Source: Saccharopolyspora dendranthemae
GTDB lineage: Bacteria; Actinomycetota; Actinomycetes; Mycobacteriales; Pseudonocardiaceae
Assembly: GCF_007829955.1 (NCBI RefSeq)
Contig: NZ_VIWX01000001.1
Location: forward strand, 1,302,001-1,366,000
Direction: 5' to 3'
Length of the DNA: 64,000 nucleotides
A program made the translations under genes and the position numbers. The notes beneath the pieces are model-generated. The model saw only the letters and a program-made list of their open reading frames with translations, did no database searches and had not been told where the DNA came from. Positions 8,703-17,036 of the stretch are shown here, piece after piece. Within the stretch, counting starts at the first letter, position 1. Every line of letters starts with the position of its first letter.

Positions 8703-9859
8703 GCGGATCGCTCCTTCGCGACGGGGTTCCAGAGGGAGGACGGGACGAGGACGTCGCCGGACATCAGCAGCCGCGCCGTGCGCAGCAGCGCCGAGCGCAC
8801 GACCTTCTGCGGGTCGTCGGGATCGAGCCCGAGGGTGACGCTGAACTCGCCGGAGGGGTGCTCCACCGACACCGTCGGCTCCTCGCCCGCGACGCGCGCG
8901 GCGACCCCGTGGGCGACGCTGCCCTCCAGGACGCAGGCGGTGGCGGCGGTGACCGCGGCGAGCACGCCGATCGACCGGTGGGCGACGCGGGGGATCAGGC
9001 TGCGGGTGGACACGCTGCCGCCGTGGCGGGGCGGCGCCACCAGCGTCATCTTCGGGTAGTTCTCGTCCGCGACGTCGCCGAGTCCCATGCGGTGGCCGCA
9101 GACCAGGCGCAGCGCTTCCACCTTCGCCTTGAGCGCGTCGTCGGCGTCGATCTCGGCGGGCGACTCGTACCCGGTGGCCCCGAGACGCGCGGCCTCGACG
9201 ACCACCAGCGGCTGGCCGTTGTCGATCAGCGTGACCTCGACCGTCCCGATCCCGTCGACCTCGACGGTGTCGCGCACGTTGCCGGTGGGCAGCAGCGAGC
9301 CCGCCACCGAGCCCGCGGTGTCGAGGAAGCCGATCTCGATGGGCGCGGCTCCCCCGGGAACACCGTCGATGTGCGCCTCACCTGCGTAATCGAGGTGCCG
9401 CCCGGACGGGCCGGCAGGCGTGCGGACGGTGATCTCGGCGATCATGCCGGTGTTGCGGGTGAGCACCCGGGCGGTGGTGCGATCACTCTCGGGCACGACC
9501 ATCCCGGTCTCGATGGCGAACGGCAGCACCGCGGCCAGCATGTTCCCGCAGTTGGAGGTCACGTCGACGGCGTTTCCGCCGGGCTGCACCTGGCCGAAGG
9601 TCCACTCGACATCGATGCCCGGCCGCGCGTCCGGTGCGACGATGCCGACCTTGCTGGTCAGCGGGTGCGCTCCGCCGATGCCGTCGATCTGGCGCTCGTC
9701 GGGCGAGCCCAGGGCGGCGAGCAGCACGGCGTCGCGGGCAGCGGGGTCGCGGGGCAGCGTGCGCTCGTCGAAGAACGGTCCCCGCGAGGTGCCTCCTCGC
9801 ATGAGCAGGCACGGGATCGCTGTCTGCGAACCGCGGTGGCGCGCGGTGTCGGCGGGCAT
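8699..9859 (-). CDS. ligU: 4-oxalomesaconate tautomerase, PrpF family (LigU/GalD-like)
   Basis: The 386-residue protein begins with the PrpF signature IPCLLMRGGTSRGPFF and carries DGIGGAHPLTSKVGIV and TSNCGNMLAAV, where a conserved Cys sits in the isomerase active site. LigU and GalD interconvert tautomers of 4-oxalomesaconate so that the hydratase can act. It is the first gene of the minus-strand operon, with a palindrome 65 bp upstream of its start. Members also include aconitate isomerase (PrpF), but the neighbouring LigJ, LigK and LigI homologues make the 4-oxalomesaconate role by far the likeliest. Confidence 0.88.
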   Translation of the reverse strand: MPADTARHRGSQTAIPCLLMRGGTSRGPFFDERTLPRDPAARDAVLLAALGSPDERQIDGIGGAHPLTSKVGIVAPDARPGIDVEWTFGQVQPGGNAVDVTSNCGNMLAAVLPFAIETGMVVPESDRTTARVLTRNTGMIAEITVRTPAGPSGRHLDYAGEAHIDGVPGGAAPIEIGFLDTAGSVAGSLLPTGNVRDTVEVDGIGTVEVTLIDNGQPLVVVEAARLGATGYESPAEIDADDALKAKVEALRLVCGHRMGLGDVADENYPKMTLVAPPRHGGSVSTRSLIPRVAHRSIGVLAAVTAATACVLEGSVAHGVAARVAGEEPTVSVEHPSGEFSVTLGLDPDDPQKVVRSALLRTARLLMSGDVLVPSSLWNPVAKERSA

Positions 9860-9924
9860 GGCACTCCTCCATCGGGTCGCCGCGAGCGCGGCGCACTCCC
9901 CTCGGCTGCCAGGAACCTAAACTA

Positions 9925-9940
9925 TGAACACGATTGTTCA
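9925..9940. promoter_or_regulatory. probable operator upstream of the pyrone-dicarboxylate operon
   Basis: TGAACA-CGAT-TGTTCA is a perfect 6-bp inverted repeat with a 4-bp centre, in the AT-rich spacer between the operon and a divergent histidine kinase gene. Its size fits a dimeric regulator of IclR, LysR or GntR type. No such regulator gene adjoins it; the nearest IclR gene is at 17 kb. Confidence 0.5.
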
Positions 9941-10038
9941 CAATCTTTCAGACAAAATCAGTCGCCATATTGCGCACCACTTCTGAGCAGCGGGACCGCG
10001 ACGTCAGCGCTTCAGCGCACACCGCTACGGTTCGAGGG

Positions 10039-10986
10039 ATGCGTGCTCAGGAGAAGCGAGCCGTCGAGGCGGTGGCCGACCACCTCGCCGGGCTCTGCCA
10101 CGCCCCCGACGCGTTCTCCCTCGCGCAGGTCATCGGCACCGCGCTCGGAGCGACCGGCTGCGCGCTCACCATCTCCGGCGAGCGCCACCAGTGGGGACGC
10201 GGCGAAGACCGGTGGCTCAGCGAGCCCGTCGAGTACGACGGCCAGGTGCAGGCCGTGCTCGCCGTGGCGCCGGAAACCGCCGGACCGCTGGACTCGCTCG
10301 CAGCCGTCCTCGGACCACCGCTCGTAGCGCTGCGGCTGGCCGCCGAGACCGACCAGCTCCGCCGCGACGGCGACGCGGCCGCGCGCGAGCTCGTCGACGA
10401 CCGGTGGCGCACCACCGTCGAGATGGAGCAAGAACGACGCGGCCTCGAACGCGACCTGCACGACGGAGCCCAGCACCACCTCGTCGCGCTCAAGATGTCG
10501 ATGGCCCTCGTCGAGCACACCGGCGCCACCCAAGAACGGCTCGCCGAGCTGGAGTCCAAACTGGACGCCGCCGAAAAAGCGCTCACCGACACGGCCGCCG
10601 GGATCCTGCCGATCCCGCTGTCCACCGAAGGACTCGCGGGCGCGCTGCGCGCCGAACTCGACGCGCACCCCGACGTCGCGCTCGACACCACCGGATTCCG
10701 GCGCCGCTACCCGCCGCTGGTGGAATCCACCGTGTACTTCGCGTGCCTGGAAGCCGTGAACAACGCGCACAAGCACGCCCCCGGAGCGTCCATCCGCGTC
10801 GCTGTCCGCGACAACGCCGGCGGACTGGAATTCGTGGTCTCCGACAACGGACCCGGGTTCACCATCACCGGGCGCAACAAGGGACTGCCCAACCTCTCCG
10901 CCCGGATGGCCACCGTCGGCGGGACGATCGACGTGCGATCCGCCCCAGGACAAGGAACAACAATCACCGCCTTCGTTCCGGGTTAG
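10039..10986 (+). CDS. NarL-type sensor histidine kinase, soluble, orphan
   Basis: This 315-residue kinase has a poorly conserved N-terminal sensory region (about 1-120). It then has a HisKA_3 dimerisation box with phospho-acceptor His141 (RDLHDGAQHHL) and an HATPase domain with N-box EAVNNAHKHAPG and G-box SDNGPGF. No membrane segment is seen, so it acts in the cytosol. The ATG at 10039 was chosen over a TTG at 9934, because the stretch between them is AT-rich and overlaps the operator. No response regulator gene follows it directly; one lies 2-3 kb away on the other strand. Confidence 0.85.
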   Translation: MRAQEKRAVEAVADHLAGLCHAPDAFSLAQVIGTALGATGCALTISGERHQWGRGEDRWLSEPVEYDGQVQAVLAVAPETAGPLDSLAAVLGPPLVALRLAAETDQLRRDGDAAARELVDDRWRTTVEMEQERRGLERDLHDGAQHHLVALKMSMALVEHTGATQERLAELESKLDAAEKALTDTAAGILPIPLSTEGLAGALRAELDAHPDVALDTTGFRRRYPPLVESTVYFACLEAVNNAHKHAPGASIRVAVRDNAGGLEFVVSDNGPGFTITGRNKGLPNLSARMATVGGTIDVRSAPGQGTTITAFVPG

Positions 10987-11038
10987 GGGAACTCAACTGT
11001 TCCAGGCTCATCCTGCTTAGCGGTGCAAGTAGGGGAAC

Positions 11039-11124
11039 CTGAGCGGCGCTGTGGACTCCGCGCGCCACTCCTGATGTATGTCCAATACACGGCGTCGCGG
11101 CGTGCTCGCCACAGCGCCGCTCAG
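11039..11124. repeat. 16-bp perfect inverted repeat, intergenic
   Basis: CTGAGCGGCGCTGTGG (11039-11054) and its exact complement (11109-11124) enclose 54 bases. The arms extend outward imperfectly through GGGGAAC/GAACCCC. It sits in the 249-bp convergent gap after the histidine kinase gene and before the end of the minus-strand kinase-like gene, where a bidirectional terminator would be expected. No U-run is seen. The rest of the gap is G/T-rich and holds no gene that I can see. Confidence 0.6.
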
Positions 11125-11235
11125 AACCCCCGGCGGTGCGGGCTGCTCAGGTGGGGTACTGAGAAAGCACCTTCGGCGCTTGCCTGACGGGTTTTGGGTC
11201 GCGAGTTTTGGGTTTCTGTTTTTGGGGTCTTCTTG

Positions 11236-13044
11236 TCAGGTTTGGAGGAGGCCTTCTGCTGTGCGGACCAGGACGTCGCAGGCCGCGGCGTCCCGGCCTC
11301 CGGTGATCGGGCGGACCGCGTGCGCTCGCCAGCGGTCGGCTGCACGCTGAGCCGCGACGCGAACCTGCTCGTCGTTGGCCTCCGGTTCCAGGCCCAGGCG
11401 GGAACGCGGGTCGGCGCCGTCCGCGCCGAGCAGCCGCGCAGCGGGCTCGCTCGCCCCGCGCAGCAGGCGGGTGTCGCCGCGCACCAGCTCGTCGAGCAGG
11501 TCCAGCTCGGTGATCTCGTGGGCCTCCGTCGCGATCCGGTCCACCGACCAGCGCAGCGGGTGATCTGCGGACAGCCCCGGCAGCAGAGCTCGGGCCGAGA
11601 CGATCGCGCGCCGCGCCGCGATCACCGGCGTCCAGGTCACCAGCCTGCGCGCCACCTCGTCCGCGCTGGCGGTCTCGCTGAACTCCACCCGGTGCCGCCC
11701 CCGGCGCAGCGTCGCGCAGAAGTCGGGCGTCGGCGGGACCCGGCACAGCACCGCGTCGACCGAACCGCGCGGGCCCTCGTCGGCCAGGACCTCCTCCGCC
11801 AGCTGCCGGTCCGCCGGTCCCCCGGCGAACACCACGGTCACCCCCAGCAGGGAGGCGCTGTCGACCTCCGCGGAGTCCGGCCCGGCGGCGTCGGAGACGA
11901 TGGCCAGGCGCGGCGGCTGCACCAGCCGCGCCGCGATGGCGTCCCAGCCGGCCCTGCCGGGGCCCGCGCCCGCCGCTTCCTGCCCCTGCTTGACCAGGTC
12001 CGAGACGAGCTGGAACAACGCGCTCGCCTCGCCCTGCGACGTGGTGGTCGTCGTCGTCCGGTCCGCCAGCCGCACCGTCACCACCGCCACGCCCGCGGTC
12101 ACGGCGCACTCCATCGCACCGCCCAGCACGGCGAGCCGTTCGGCGTCCTGGTGCAGCGCGGCGCGCAGGTCACCCGCCGACAGCTCACCGACCGAGGTCC
12201 GCAGCCGCGCGCCGAGCGCTTCGTCGCGCGCGAACTCCACCTCGACGGTGGGGTCGTCGCGGTTGATCCCGTCGCCCGCCAGCAAGTTCAGCACCGCCGC
12301 GACCGCGTGGTAGAAGCCGGACTCGATCTGCCAGCCCACGCGCCTGCCCAGATCCCCGGAGAACCGGACGCGGTGCGGCAGCGTGGCCGCCAGCTCCTCC
12401 AGCGCCGCCCGGGGTCCGCGGTCGGGCAGCATCGCCGGATACACGCCGCGCACCACGGTCCGGAAGTTGTCGAGCATGTCGTCCACGACCGTGCCGATCT
12501 CGGCGATCCGGGCCACCTCGCTGCCCGCGGCCAGCTGCTCGCCGAAACCGCGCAGACGCCGGCGCAAGTCGTCGAGGTCGCGCAGGGTTGAGGTCGTGAT
12601 CGCGCGGACGAGCCTGCGCCGCTCCAGATCGCGCACGTGCGCCAAGCGCTCCCGGGCGGTGGTCACCTCGCCGCGCAACTCACGGAACCGCTCCGCCGCG
12701 CGCTCGTGGCCCTCGCGCAGCCCCTCGGCGTCCGCGGTGACCGCCAGCCAGCCCGCGGTCTCCCGCAGCGCCGCCTGCTCCTTGGCGCCCCAGCGCCGAG
12801 CGCTCCCGACCAGCAGCATCCCGCCACCGCGCACCGGTTCGCGGGCCGACTCCTCGCCGAGCCCGCTGTGACCGGCGTCCGGAGAGGCGGCGACGACGTC
12901 GAAGTCCTCGGGCCGTCCCGCAGCGGGCACGCAGTACGCGGCGCGCCCGCCGACGACGTCCGCCAGCTGGTCGACCAGGGCGCCGACCAACCTCTCCTGG
13001 GGCACGGATGCCACGACCTCGTGGGCGCGCCGGTTCTTGCGCAT
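11236..13044 (-). CDS. degenerate NarL-type histidine-kinase-like protein
   Basis: This 602-residue protein keeps the layout of a HisKA_3 kinase. A GAF-like N-terminus (1-110) is followed by an ERRR box at 141-144, but the acceptor position is Thr150 (ERRRLVRAITTSTLRDL) rather than His. The region that should be the ATPase lacks recognisable N, G1 and G2 boxes. The last 230 residues match nothing I recognise. It lies downstream of a response regulator and a second kinase-like fragment on the same strand. I infer a non-catalytic partner or scaffold, not an active kinase. Confidence 0.7.
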   Translation of the reverse strand: MRKNRRAHEVVASVPQERLVGALVDQLADVVGGRAAYCVPAAGRPEDFDVVAASPDAGHSGLGEESAREPVRGGGMLLVGSARRWGAKEQAALRETAGWLAVTADAEGLREGHERAAERFRELRGEVTTARERLAHVRDLERRRLVRAITTSTLRDLDDLRRRLRGFGEQLAAGSEVARIAEIGTVVDDMLDNFRTVVRGVYPAMLPDRGPRAALEELAATLPHRVRFSGDLGRRVGWQIESGFYHAVAAVLNLLAGDGINRDDPTVEVEFARDEALGARLRTSVGELSAGDLRAALHQDAERLAVLGGAMECAVTAGVAVVTVRLADRTTTTTTSQGEASALFQLVSDLVKQGQEAAGAGPGRAGWDAIAARLVQPPRLAIVSDAAGPDSAEVDSASLLGVTVVFAGGPADRQLAEEVLADEGPRGSVDAVLCRVPPTPDFCATLRRGRHRVEFSETASADEVARRLVTWTPVIAARRAIVSARALLPGLSADHPLRWSVDRIATEAHEITELDLLDELVRGDTRLLRGASEPAARLLGADGADPRSRLGLEPEANDEQVRVAAQRAADRWRAHAVRPITGGRDAAACDVLVRTAEGLLQT

Positions 13045-13160
13045 GCGGGCCTTTCAGTACGCGGCAGCCGCCGCGGTTCCAGGTGTCGGGTCGCACCGCC
13101 GAGGTGCGCCGGGTTCCGCCGCCCGCACCGCGGAGCGAATCGAGCGCCGGGACGAGGAAC

Positions 13161-13826
13161 TCACCCCTCGATCCGGCTCGACCTCAGGTAGGCGAGCACC
13201 GCGAGCACCCGGCGGTGGTGGACCGCCTGATCGCGCGGGAGCCCGAGCTTGGTGAAGATCGACGCGGTGTGCTTCTCGACGACCTTGGCGGAGACGTAGA
13301 GCTCCTTGGCGATCGCGTTGTTGGCGTGCCCCTCGGCCATCAGCCGCAGCACGTCCTGCTCCCGGTCGGTGAGCGTCGAGATCGGACTGTCCGCCCGCCC
13401 GGCGGGGGCCTCGACCAGCCGCTTCGCGAGTGTCGGTTCGATCACGATCTCACCGGCGGTGATGCGGTCCAGCGTGTCGGCGAGCACCTGCACGCCCGCT
13501 ACCCGCTCCTTGAGCCGGTAACCGATGCGCTCGGCACCGATCTCCAGCACGCGCATCAGGTAGTGCGTCTCGGCGTAGTGCGACAGCAGCAGCAGACCGA
13601 TCTCCGGGTTGCGCGCGCGGATCTTCTCCGCGGTGGTCAGCCCGCCGTCGGGTTCCGGAGGCATGCGGATGTCGAGGACCGCCACGTCCACCTGCTCGGT
13701 GGCCACGATCCCCAGCAGCGAATCACCGTCGCCGACGCAGCCGACGACCTCGTGACCTGCGGCCTGCAGCAGCAGGACCAGTCCTTCCCGGAACAGCGCG
13801 CCGTCCTCGGCGATGGCTACCCGCAC
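13161..13826 (-). CDS. NarL/LuxR-family response regulator
   Basis: This 221-residue regulator begins VRVAIAEDGALFREG. It has a phospho-acceptor Asp in VAVLDIRMPP, a receiver domain over about 1-120, and a C-terminal LuxR helix-turn-helix with TDREQDVLRLMAEGHANNAIA and VEKHTASIFTKLGL. A much longer frame runs upstream, but the family start is the GTG at 13826. It overlaps the preceding kinase-like gene by 10 bases and is followed 116 bp later by a second kinase-like gene. The cognate kinase may be the intact orphan at 10039, since both flanking partners look non-catalytic. Confidence 0.92.
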   Translation of the reverse strand: MRVAIAEDGALFREGLVLLLQAAGHEVVGCVGDGDSLLGIVATEQVDVAVLDIRMPPEPDGGLTTAEKIRARNPEIGLLLLSHYAETHYLMRVLEIGAERIGYRLKERVAGVQVLADTLDRITAGEIVIEPTLAKRLVEAPAGRADSPISTLTDREQDVLRLMAEGHANNAIAKELYVSAKVVEKHTASIFTKLGLPRDQAVHHRRVLAVLAYLRSSRIEG

Positions 13827-14368
13827 AGCAGCACCGCCCTCAGGTTCCGGCGCACCTGGGACCCAGGACGTTGTTCGGTGATGCGCACGCGCACGAACCT
13901 CCTGCCTCGCACTCGCACCCGCACGGTCGTACCGGGCTCCAGCGTAGCCAGGCGATCCGCGACGAGGAGACCGGTCCGGAGCCTGCCCTGCGAGCCGAGC
14001 TCGTGATCGGGCAGATCCAGGCCGAGCCGCAGGTCGTAGCGCTCGGCGACCGACAGGCACGTCGGTTCCAATCCCTCGGCGAGCACCGGCGGGTGGATCA
14101 TGCCGCCGAGCTGGCGGACGTTCTCGATGAGTGAGAAGACCTTCTCCCGAAGGACCTCCACGTGGGAGGCCAGGCGCAGATCGGCGACGCCGGCCGAGAA
14201 CAGGTCCAGCTCGACCGCGAGCGCCGACAGGCCGGCGGCGGGTCCGTCGTTGAGCGCCCGCTCCAGCTCGAAGCGGTACCGGGCGGTGCTGCGTCCGGGC
14301 ACGCGCAGCCAACCGGGCAGCCACGTACCGCCGCCCCGCACGTTGTACCTGCGCGCAGTCCCGACCAT
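13817..14368 (-). CDS. truncated histidine-kinase-like sensor protein
   Basis: The middle of this 183-residue protein resembles the second half of a HisKA_3 dimerisation domain: RQLGGMIHPPVLAEGLEP corresponds to the 'GIHP' segment that follows the phospho-acceptor helix. The acceptor His and the whole ATPase domain are missing. The C-terminus is a short arginine-rich beta segment. It overlaps the response regulator gene by 10 bases and is clearly co-expressed with it. The start (ATG 14368) is the first plausible one but unsure. A modulator of the regulator is the simplest reading. Confidence 0.6.
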   Translation of the reverse strand: MVGTARRYNVRGGGTWLPGWLRVPGRSTARYRFELERALNDGPAAGLSALAVELDLFSAGVADLRLASHVEVLREKVFSLIENVRQLGGMIHPPVLAEGLEPTCLSVAERYDLRLGLDLPDHELGSQGRLRTGLLVADRLATLEPGTTVRVRVRGRRFVRVRITEQRPGSQVRRNLRAVLLCG

Positions 14369-14515
14369 CGTCCCAGCCTCGCGCGAGTGGCTGCCCGGCA
14401 AAAGGGTGCCAGCCCGTTGCGAAGGTAGGGCTATCCCCACCGTTTTCCTACGGGCATAGGGTTGACGCGGCTGGAGTTGTGATTATCTTTTGCTGACGCG
14501 AAGGGAGCACACAAG

Positions 14516-16339
14516 GTGCGTTACGGCGTTGGCATCGACCTCGGGACTTCGTTCACCTCCGCTGCGGTCAGCGGCCCGGGTGGTACCCACATGGTCTCGC
14601 TGTCGTCCGAAGTGGTCGTCCCCTCGGTCGCGCACCCCGCACCTGATGGTGCGCTGCTCACGGGAGAGTCCGCTCTGGGCGCGGTGTCCGACTCGGCCCA
14701 GGTGGCCAGGAACTTCAAGCGCAGGCTGGGCGACCCCACGCCGCTGGTGCTCGGCGGTTCGGCCTACTCGCCCGCCGCGCTGATGGCCGCGCAGCTGCGC
14801 GACGTGCTCGACACCGTGACGCGGGAGATGGGCGCGGCGCCGGAATCCGTCGCGCTGACCTACCCCGCGATCTGGGGCCCGTACCGGCAGGAGCACTTCA
14901 CCGAGGTCCCGCGACTGGCAGGGGTGGAGGACTTCCGCCTGATCACCGAGCCGGAGGCGGCGGCCACCCACTACTCCACCGAGCGCAGGCTCGACGACGG
15001 GGAGGTCGTGGCGGTCTACGACCTCGGCGGCGGCACGTTCGACACGACCATCCTGCGGATGCGCGCAGGTCGCATGGAGATCCTGGGGACGCCGGAGGGC
15101 ATCGAGCACCTCGGCGGCATCGACTTCGACGAGGCGCTGCTCGCGCACATCGACCAGCGCCTCGACGGCGCGATCAGCAGGCTCGACGTCACCGACCCCC
15201 GGTCCGCGTCCGCTCTCGCGACGATCCAGGCGATGTCGGTGCGCGCCAAGGAAGAGCTCTCCACCGAGCCGGACGTGAACCTGACCATCCCGCTCCCCTC
15301 CGGCCCGCGCGGCGTCACGATCACGCGGCTGGAGTTCAACGAGATGATCCGGCCGTCGGTCCAGCTCACGACCGAGGCGTTGCACCGGACCACGGCCTCG
15401 GCCGGGATTCGCGCCGAGGACCTCTCCGCGGTTCTGCTGGCCGGAGGCTCGTCCCGGGTACCGCTGGTGGCGCAGATGCTCTCCCAGGAGTTCAACAAGC
15501 CGGTCCGGGTCACCCTGCACCCGAAGTTCACCGTCGCCCTGGGAGCGGCGCGCACCGCGACGCAGCCCCGGCCCGCCCCCGCTCCTGACGTCTCCCCGGA
15601 AAGCGCTGCCTCGCAGTCGGTTCCCGAGCAGCCGGCGCGGAAGCGGAAGGGCTGGCTGGTGCCGGTCATCGCGGCGGCCACCGCGCTGGTCATCGGCGTG
15701 GGAGTGACCATCTTCGCCACCACCGGCGGCGGCGAGTCCGACGCCCCTGGAGGCGCGCTCGCCGAGAAGCCGGCCCCACCGGACGGTCCGGTCCGGGTCT
15801 TCGCGGGCAAGGCGCTCGAACCGTTCGCCGGGTACCTGGGTTCCGACGTCAACTGGGGCGGTTCCTACATCTTCGACGAGGTGACCGAGCAGGGAACGGT
15901 CATCAAGGCGGCGTCCGACCCGGCCAACAACGGGCTGCGGGTGTCCTGGATGGAGAACAAGCCGGCCCAGGTGTACCTGCAGACCGACAGCCCCCGCAAT
16001 CCGCTCGACCTCACCGCCTACTCCGAGAACGGTGGCGCGCTGGTCTTCGACGCGATCGTGCACACCCCGCCGACCGGCGACACCACGAAGATCGGCATGC
16101 ACTGCGAATTCCCCTGCCGCTCGGAGGTTCCCGCGGCCCAGCTGTTCCGGAACCTGCAGCCGGAGCACCGCGCGACGGTGAAGATCCCGCTGTCGTGCTT
16201 CGTGAGCGGAGGTCTCGATCCGCGCCGGGTCAACACGCCCTTCTTGGTGTGGTCCCAGCGGCGGATGGACATCACGTTCACCGACGTCCGCGTCGAGGCC
16301 CAGGTGCCCGACGCGACCCCGTGCGAGGCGGTGCGCTGA
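14516..16339 (+). CDS. membrane-anchored Hsp70-like protein with ExoP-type outer domain
   Basis: This is a 607-residue chimera. Residues 1-345 form a DnaK-like actin-fold ATPase with all nucleotide motifs: DLGTSFTSA (8-16), DLGGGTFDTT (169-178) and AGGSSRVP (309-316). The substrate-binding domain of true Hsp70 is absent. A Pro/Ser linker and RKRK lead into one membrane helix at 380-402. Residues 425-598 then resemble the galactose-binding-like ExoP C-terminal domain (IPLSCF, RRVNTPFLVW, DITFTDVRVE) known after GH3 glucosidases. Topology implies a cytosolic ATPase and an outside carbohydrate-like domain. The GTG follows a GGGAG site. It converges with an ECF sigma factor gene, the two stop codons touching. 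Confidence 0.85.
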   Translation: MRYGVGIDLGTSFTSAAVSGPGGTHMVSLSSEVVVPSVAHPAPDGALLTGESALGAVSDSAQVARNFKRRLGDPTPLVLGGSAYSPAALMAAQLRDVLDTVTREMGAAPESVALTYPAIWGPYRQEHFTEVPRLAGVEDFRLITEPEAAATHYSTERRLDDGEVVAVYDLGGGTFDTTILRMRAGRMEILGTPEGIEHLGGIDFDEALLAHIDQRLDGAISRLDVTDPRSASALATIQAMSVRAKEELSTEPDVNLTIPLPSGPRGVTITRLEFNEMIRPSVQLTTEALHRTTASAGIRAEDLSAVLLAGGSSRVPLVAQMLSQEFNKPVRVTLHPKFTVALGAARTATQPRPAPAPDVSPESAASQSVPEQPARKRKGWLVPVIAAATALVIGVGVTIFATTGGGESDAPGGALAEKPAPPDGPVRVFAGKALEPFAGYLGSDVNWGGSYIFDEVTEQGTVIKAASDPANNGLRVSWMENKPAQVYLQTDSPRNPLDLTAYSENGGALVFDAIVHTPPTGDTTKIGMHCEFPCRSEVPAAQLFRNLQPEHRATVKIPLSCFVSGGLDPRRVNTPFLVWSQRRMDITFTDVRVEAQVPDATPCEAVR

Positions 16340-16876
16340 TCAGGCCGCTTCCAGCATCGGGGCGGGGAACCGGTCGCGCAGCGAGCGGATCGCGTGGTGC
16401 AGGCGGCTTTTCACCGTTCCGACCGGGATGCCGAGCGCCGTGGCCGCGGACGCGGTGGTGCGGTCGGTGACGTAGACCTCGACCACCGCGCTGCGGTGGG
16501 CGGGCGAGAGGTGGTCGAGCAGCTCGTCGACGACCATCCGGCTCTCGACCTCGTCGCTGGGCGCCGACTGCATGGCCTTGTTCGCCAGGTCCTCGCTCTC
16601 GAAGGCCACCTCGGTGGGCCGGGCCTTGCGGCTGCGGTGCTGGTCGATCGCCACGTTGTGGGCGACGCGCAGCAGCCAGCCGCGCACCGATCCGTTGCCG
16701 TTGCTGAGGCGGTCGGAGTGCCGCCACGCGCGCAGCCAGGTCTCCTGCACGATGTCCTCGGCGAGGTACCGGTCGCCGGCCAAGCGCGTGGCGTAGGAGA
16801 GCAGCGCAGCGCCGTGCTCGCGAATGACACCGTCCATGTCGGTAGCTACGGGCCGAATGGTGCGTGTGGTGTCCAT
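16340..16876 (-). CDS. ECF sigma factor
   Basis: This 178-residue protein has sigma-70 region 2 (YLAEDIVQETWLRAWRHSD and RGWLLRVAHNVAIDQHR) and region 4 (LSPAHRSAVVEVYV and IPVGTVKSRLHHAI). The ATG at 16876 has an AGAGGAAG ribosome site; the longer upstream frame is not conserved. No anti-sigma gene follows. It is convergent with the Hsp70-like gene, whose stop codon immediately abuts its own. The regulon is unknown. Confidence 0.92.
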   Translation of the reverse strand: MDTTRTIRPVATDMDGVIREHGAALLSYATRLAGDRYLAEDIVQETWLRAWRHSDRLSNGNGSVRGWLLRVAHNVAIDQHRSRKARPTEVAFESEDLANKAMQSAPSDEVESRMVVDELLDHLSPAHRSAVVEVYVTDRTTASAATALGIPVGTVKSRLHHAIRSLRDRFPAPMLEAA

Positions 16877-17036
16877 TTCGCTCTTCCTCTCGACGGGTGA
16901 TCCGGGAAGCCCTGCCCGGCCGTGACTAAGAGGAATGCTTTCGCGTTTCGCGGCAGGAGTCGTCGGGTCTGTCCCTCCGTTCCCCGGTGCTGTCCCGCAC
17001 TTTCGAGGGTGGCTGACCCGCCCATCGGAGGTAGGG

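Noticed and set aside
11159..11235. G/T-rich tract after the kinase-like gene as a telomere-like or G-quadruplex element
   Set aside because: GGGTTTTGGG-type runs are few and irregular; nothing beyond composition supports it.
13827..14324. A 387-residue version of the response regulator extending far upstream
   Set aside because: The added 166 residues are Arg-rich and overlap the kinase-like gene; the receiver domain begins at the GTG at 13826.
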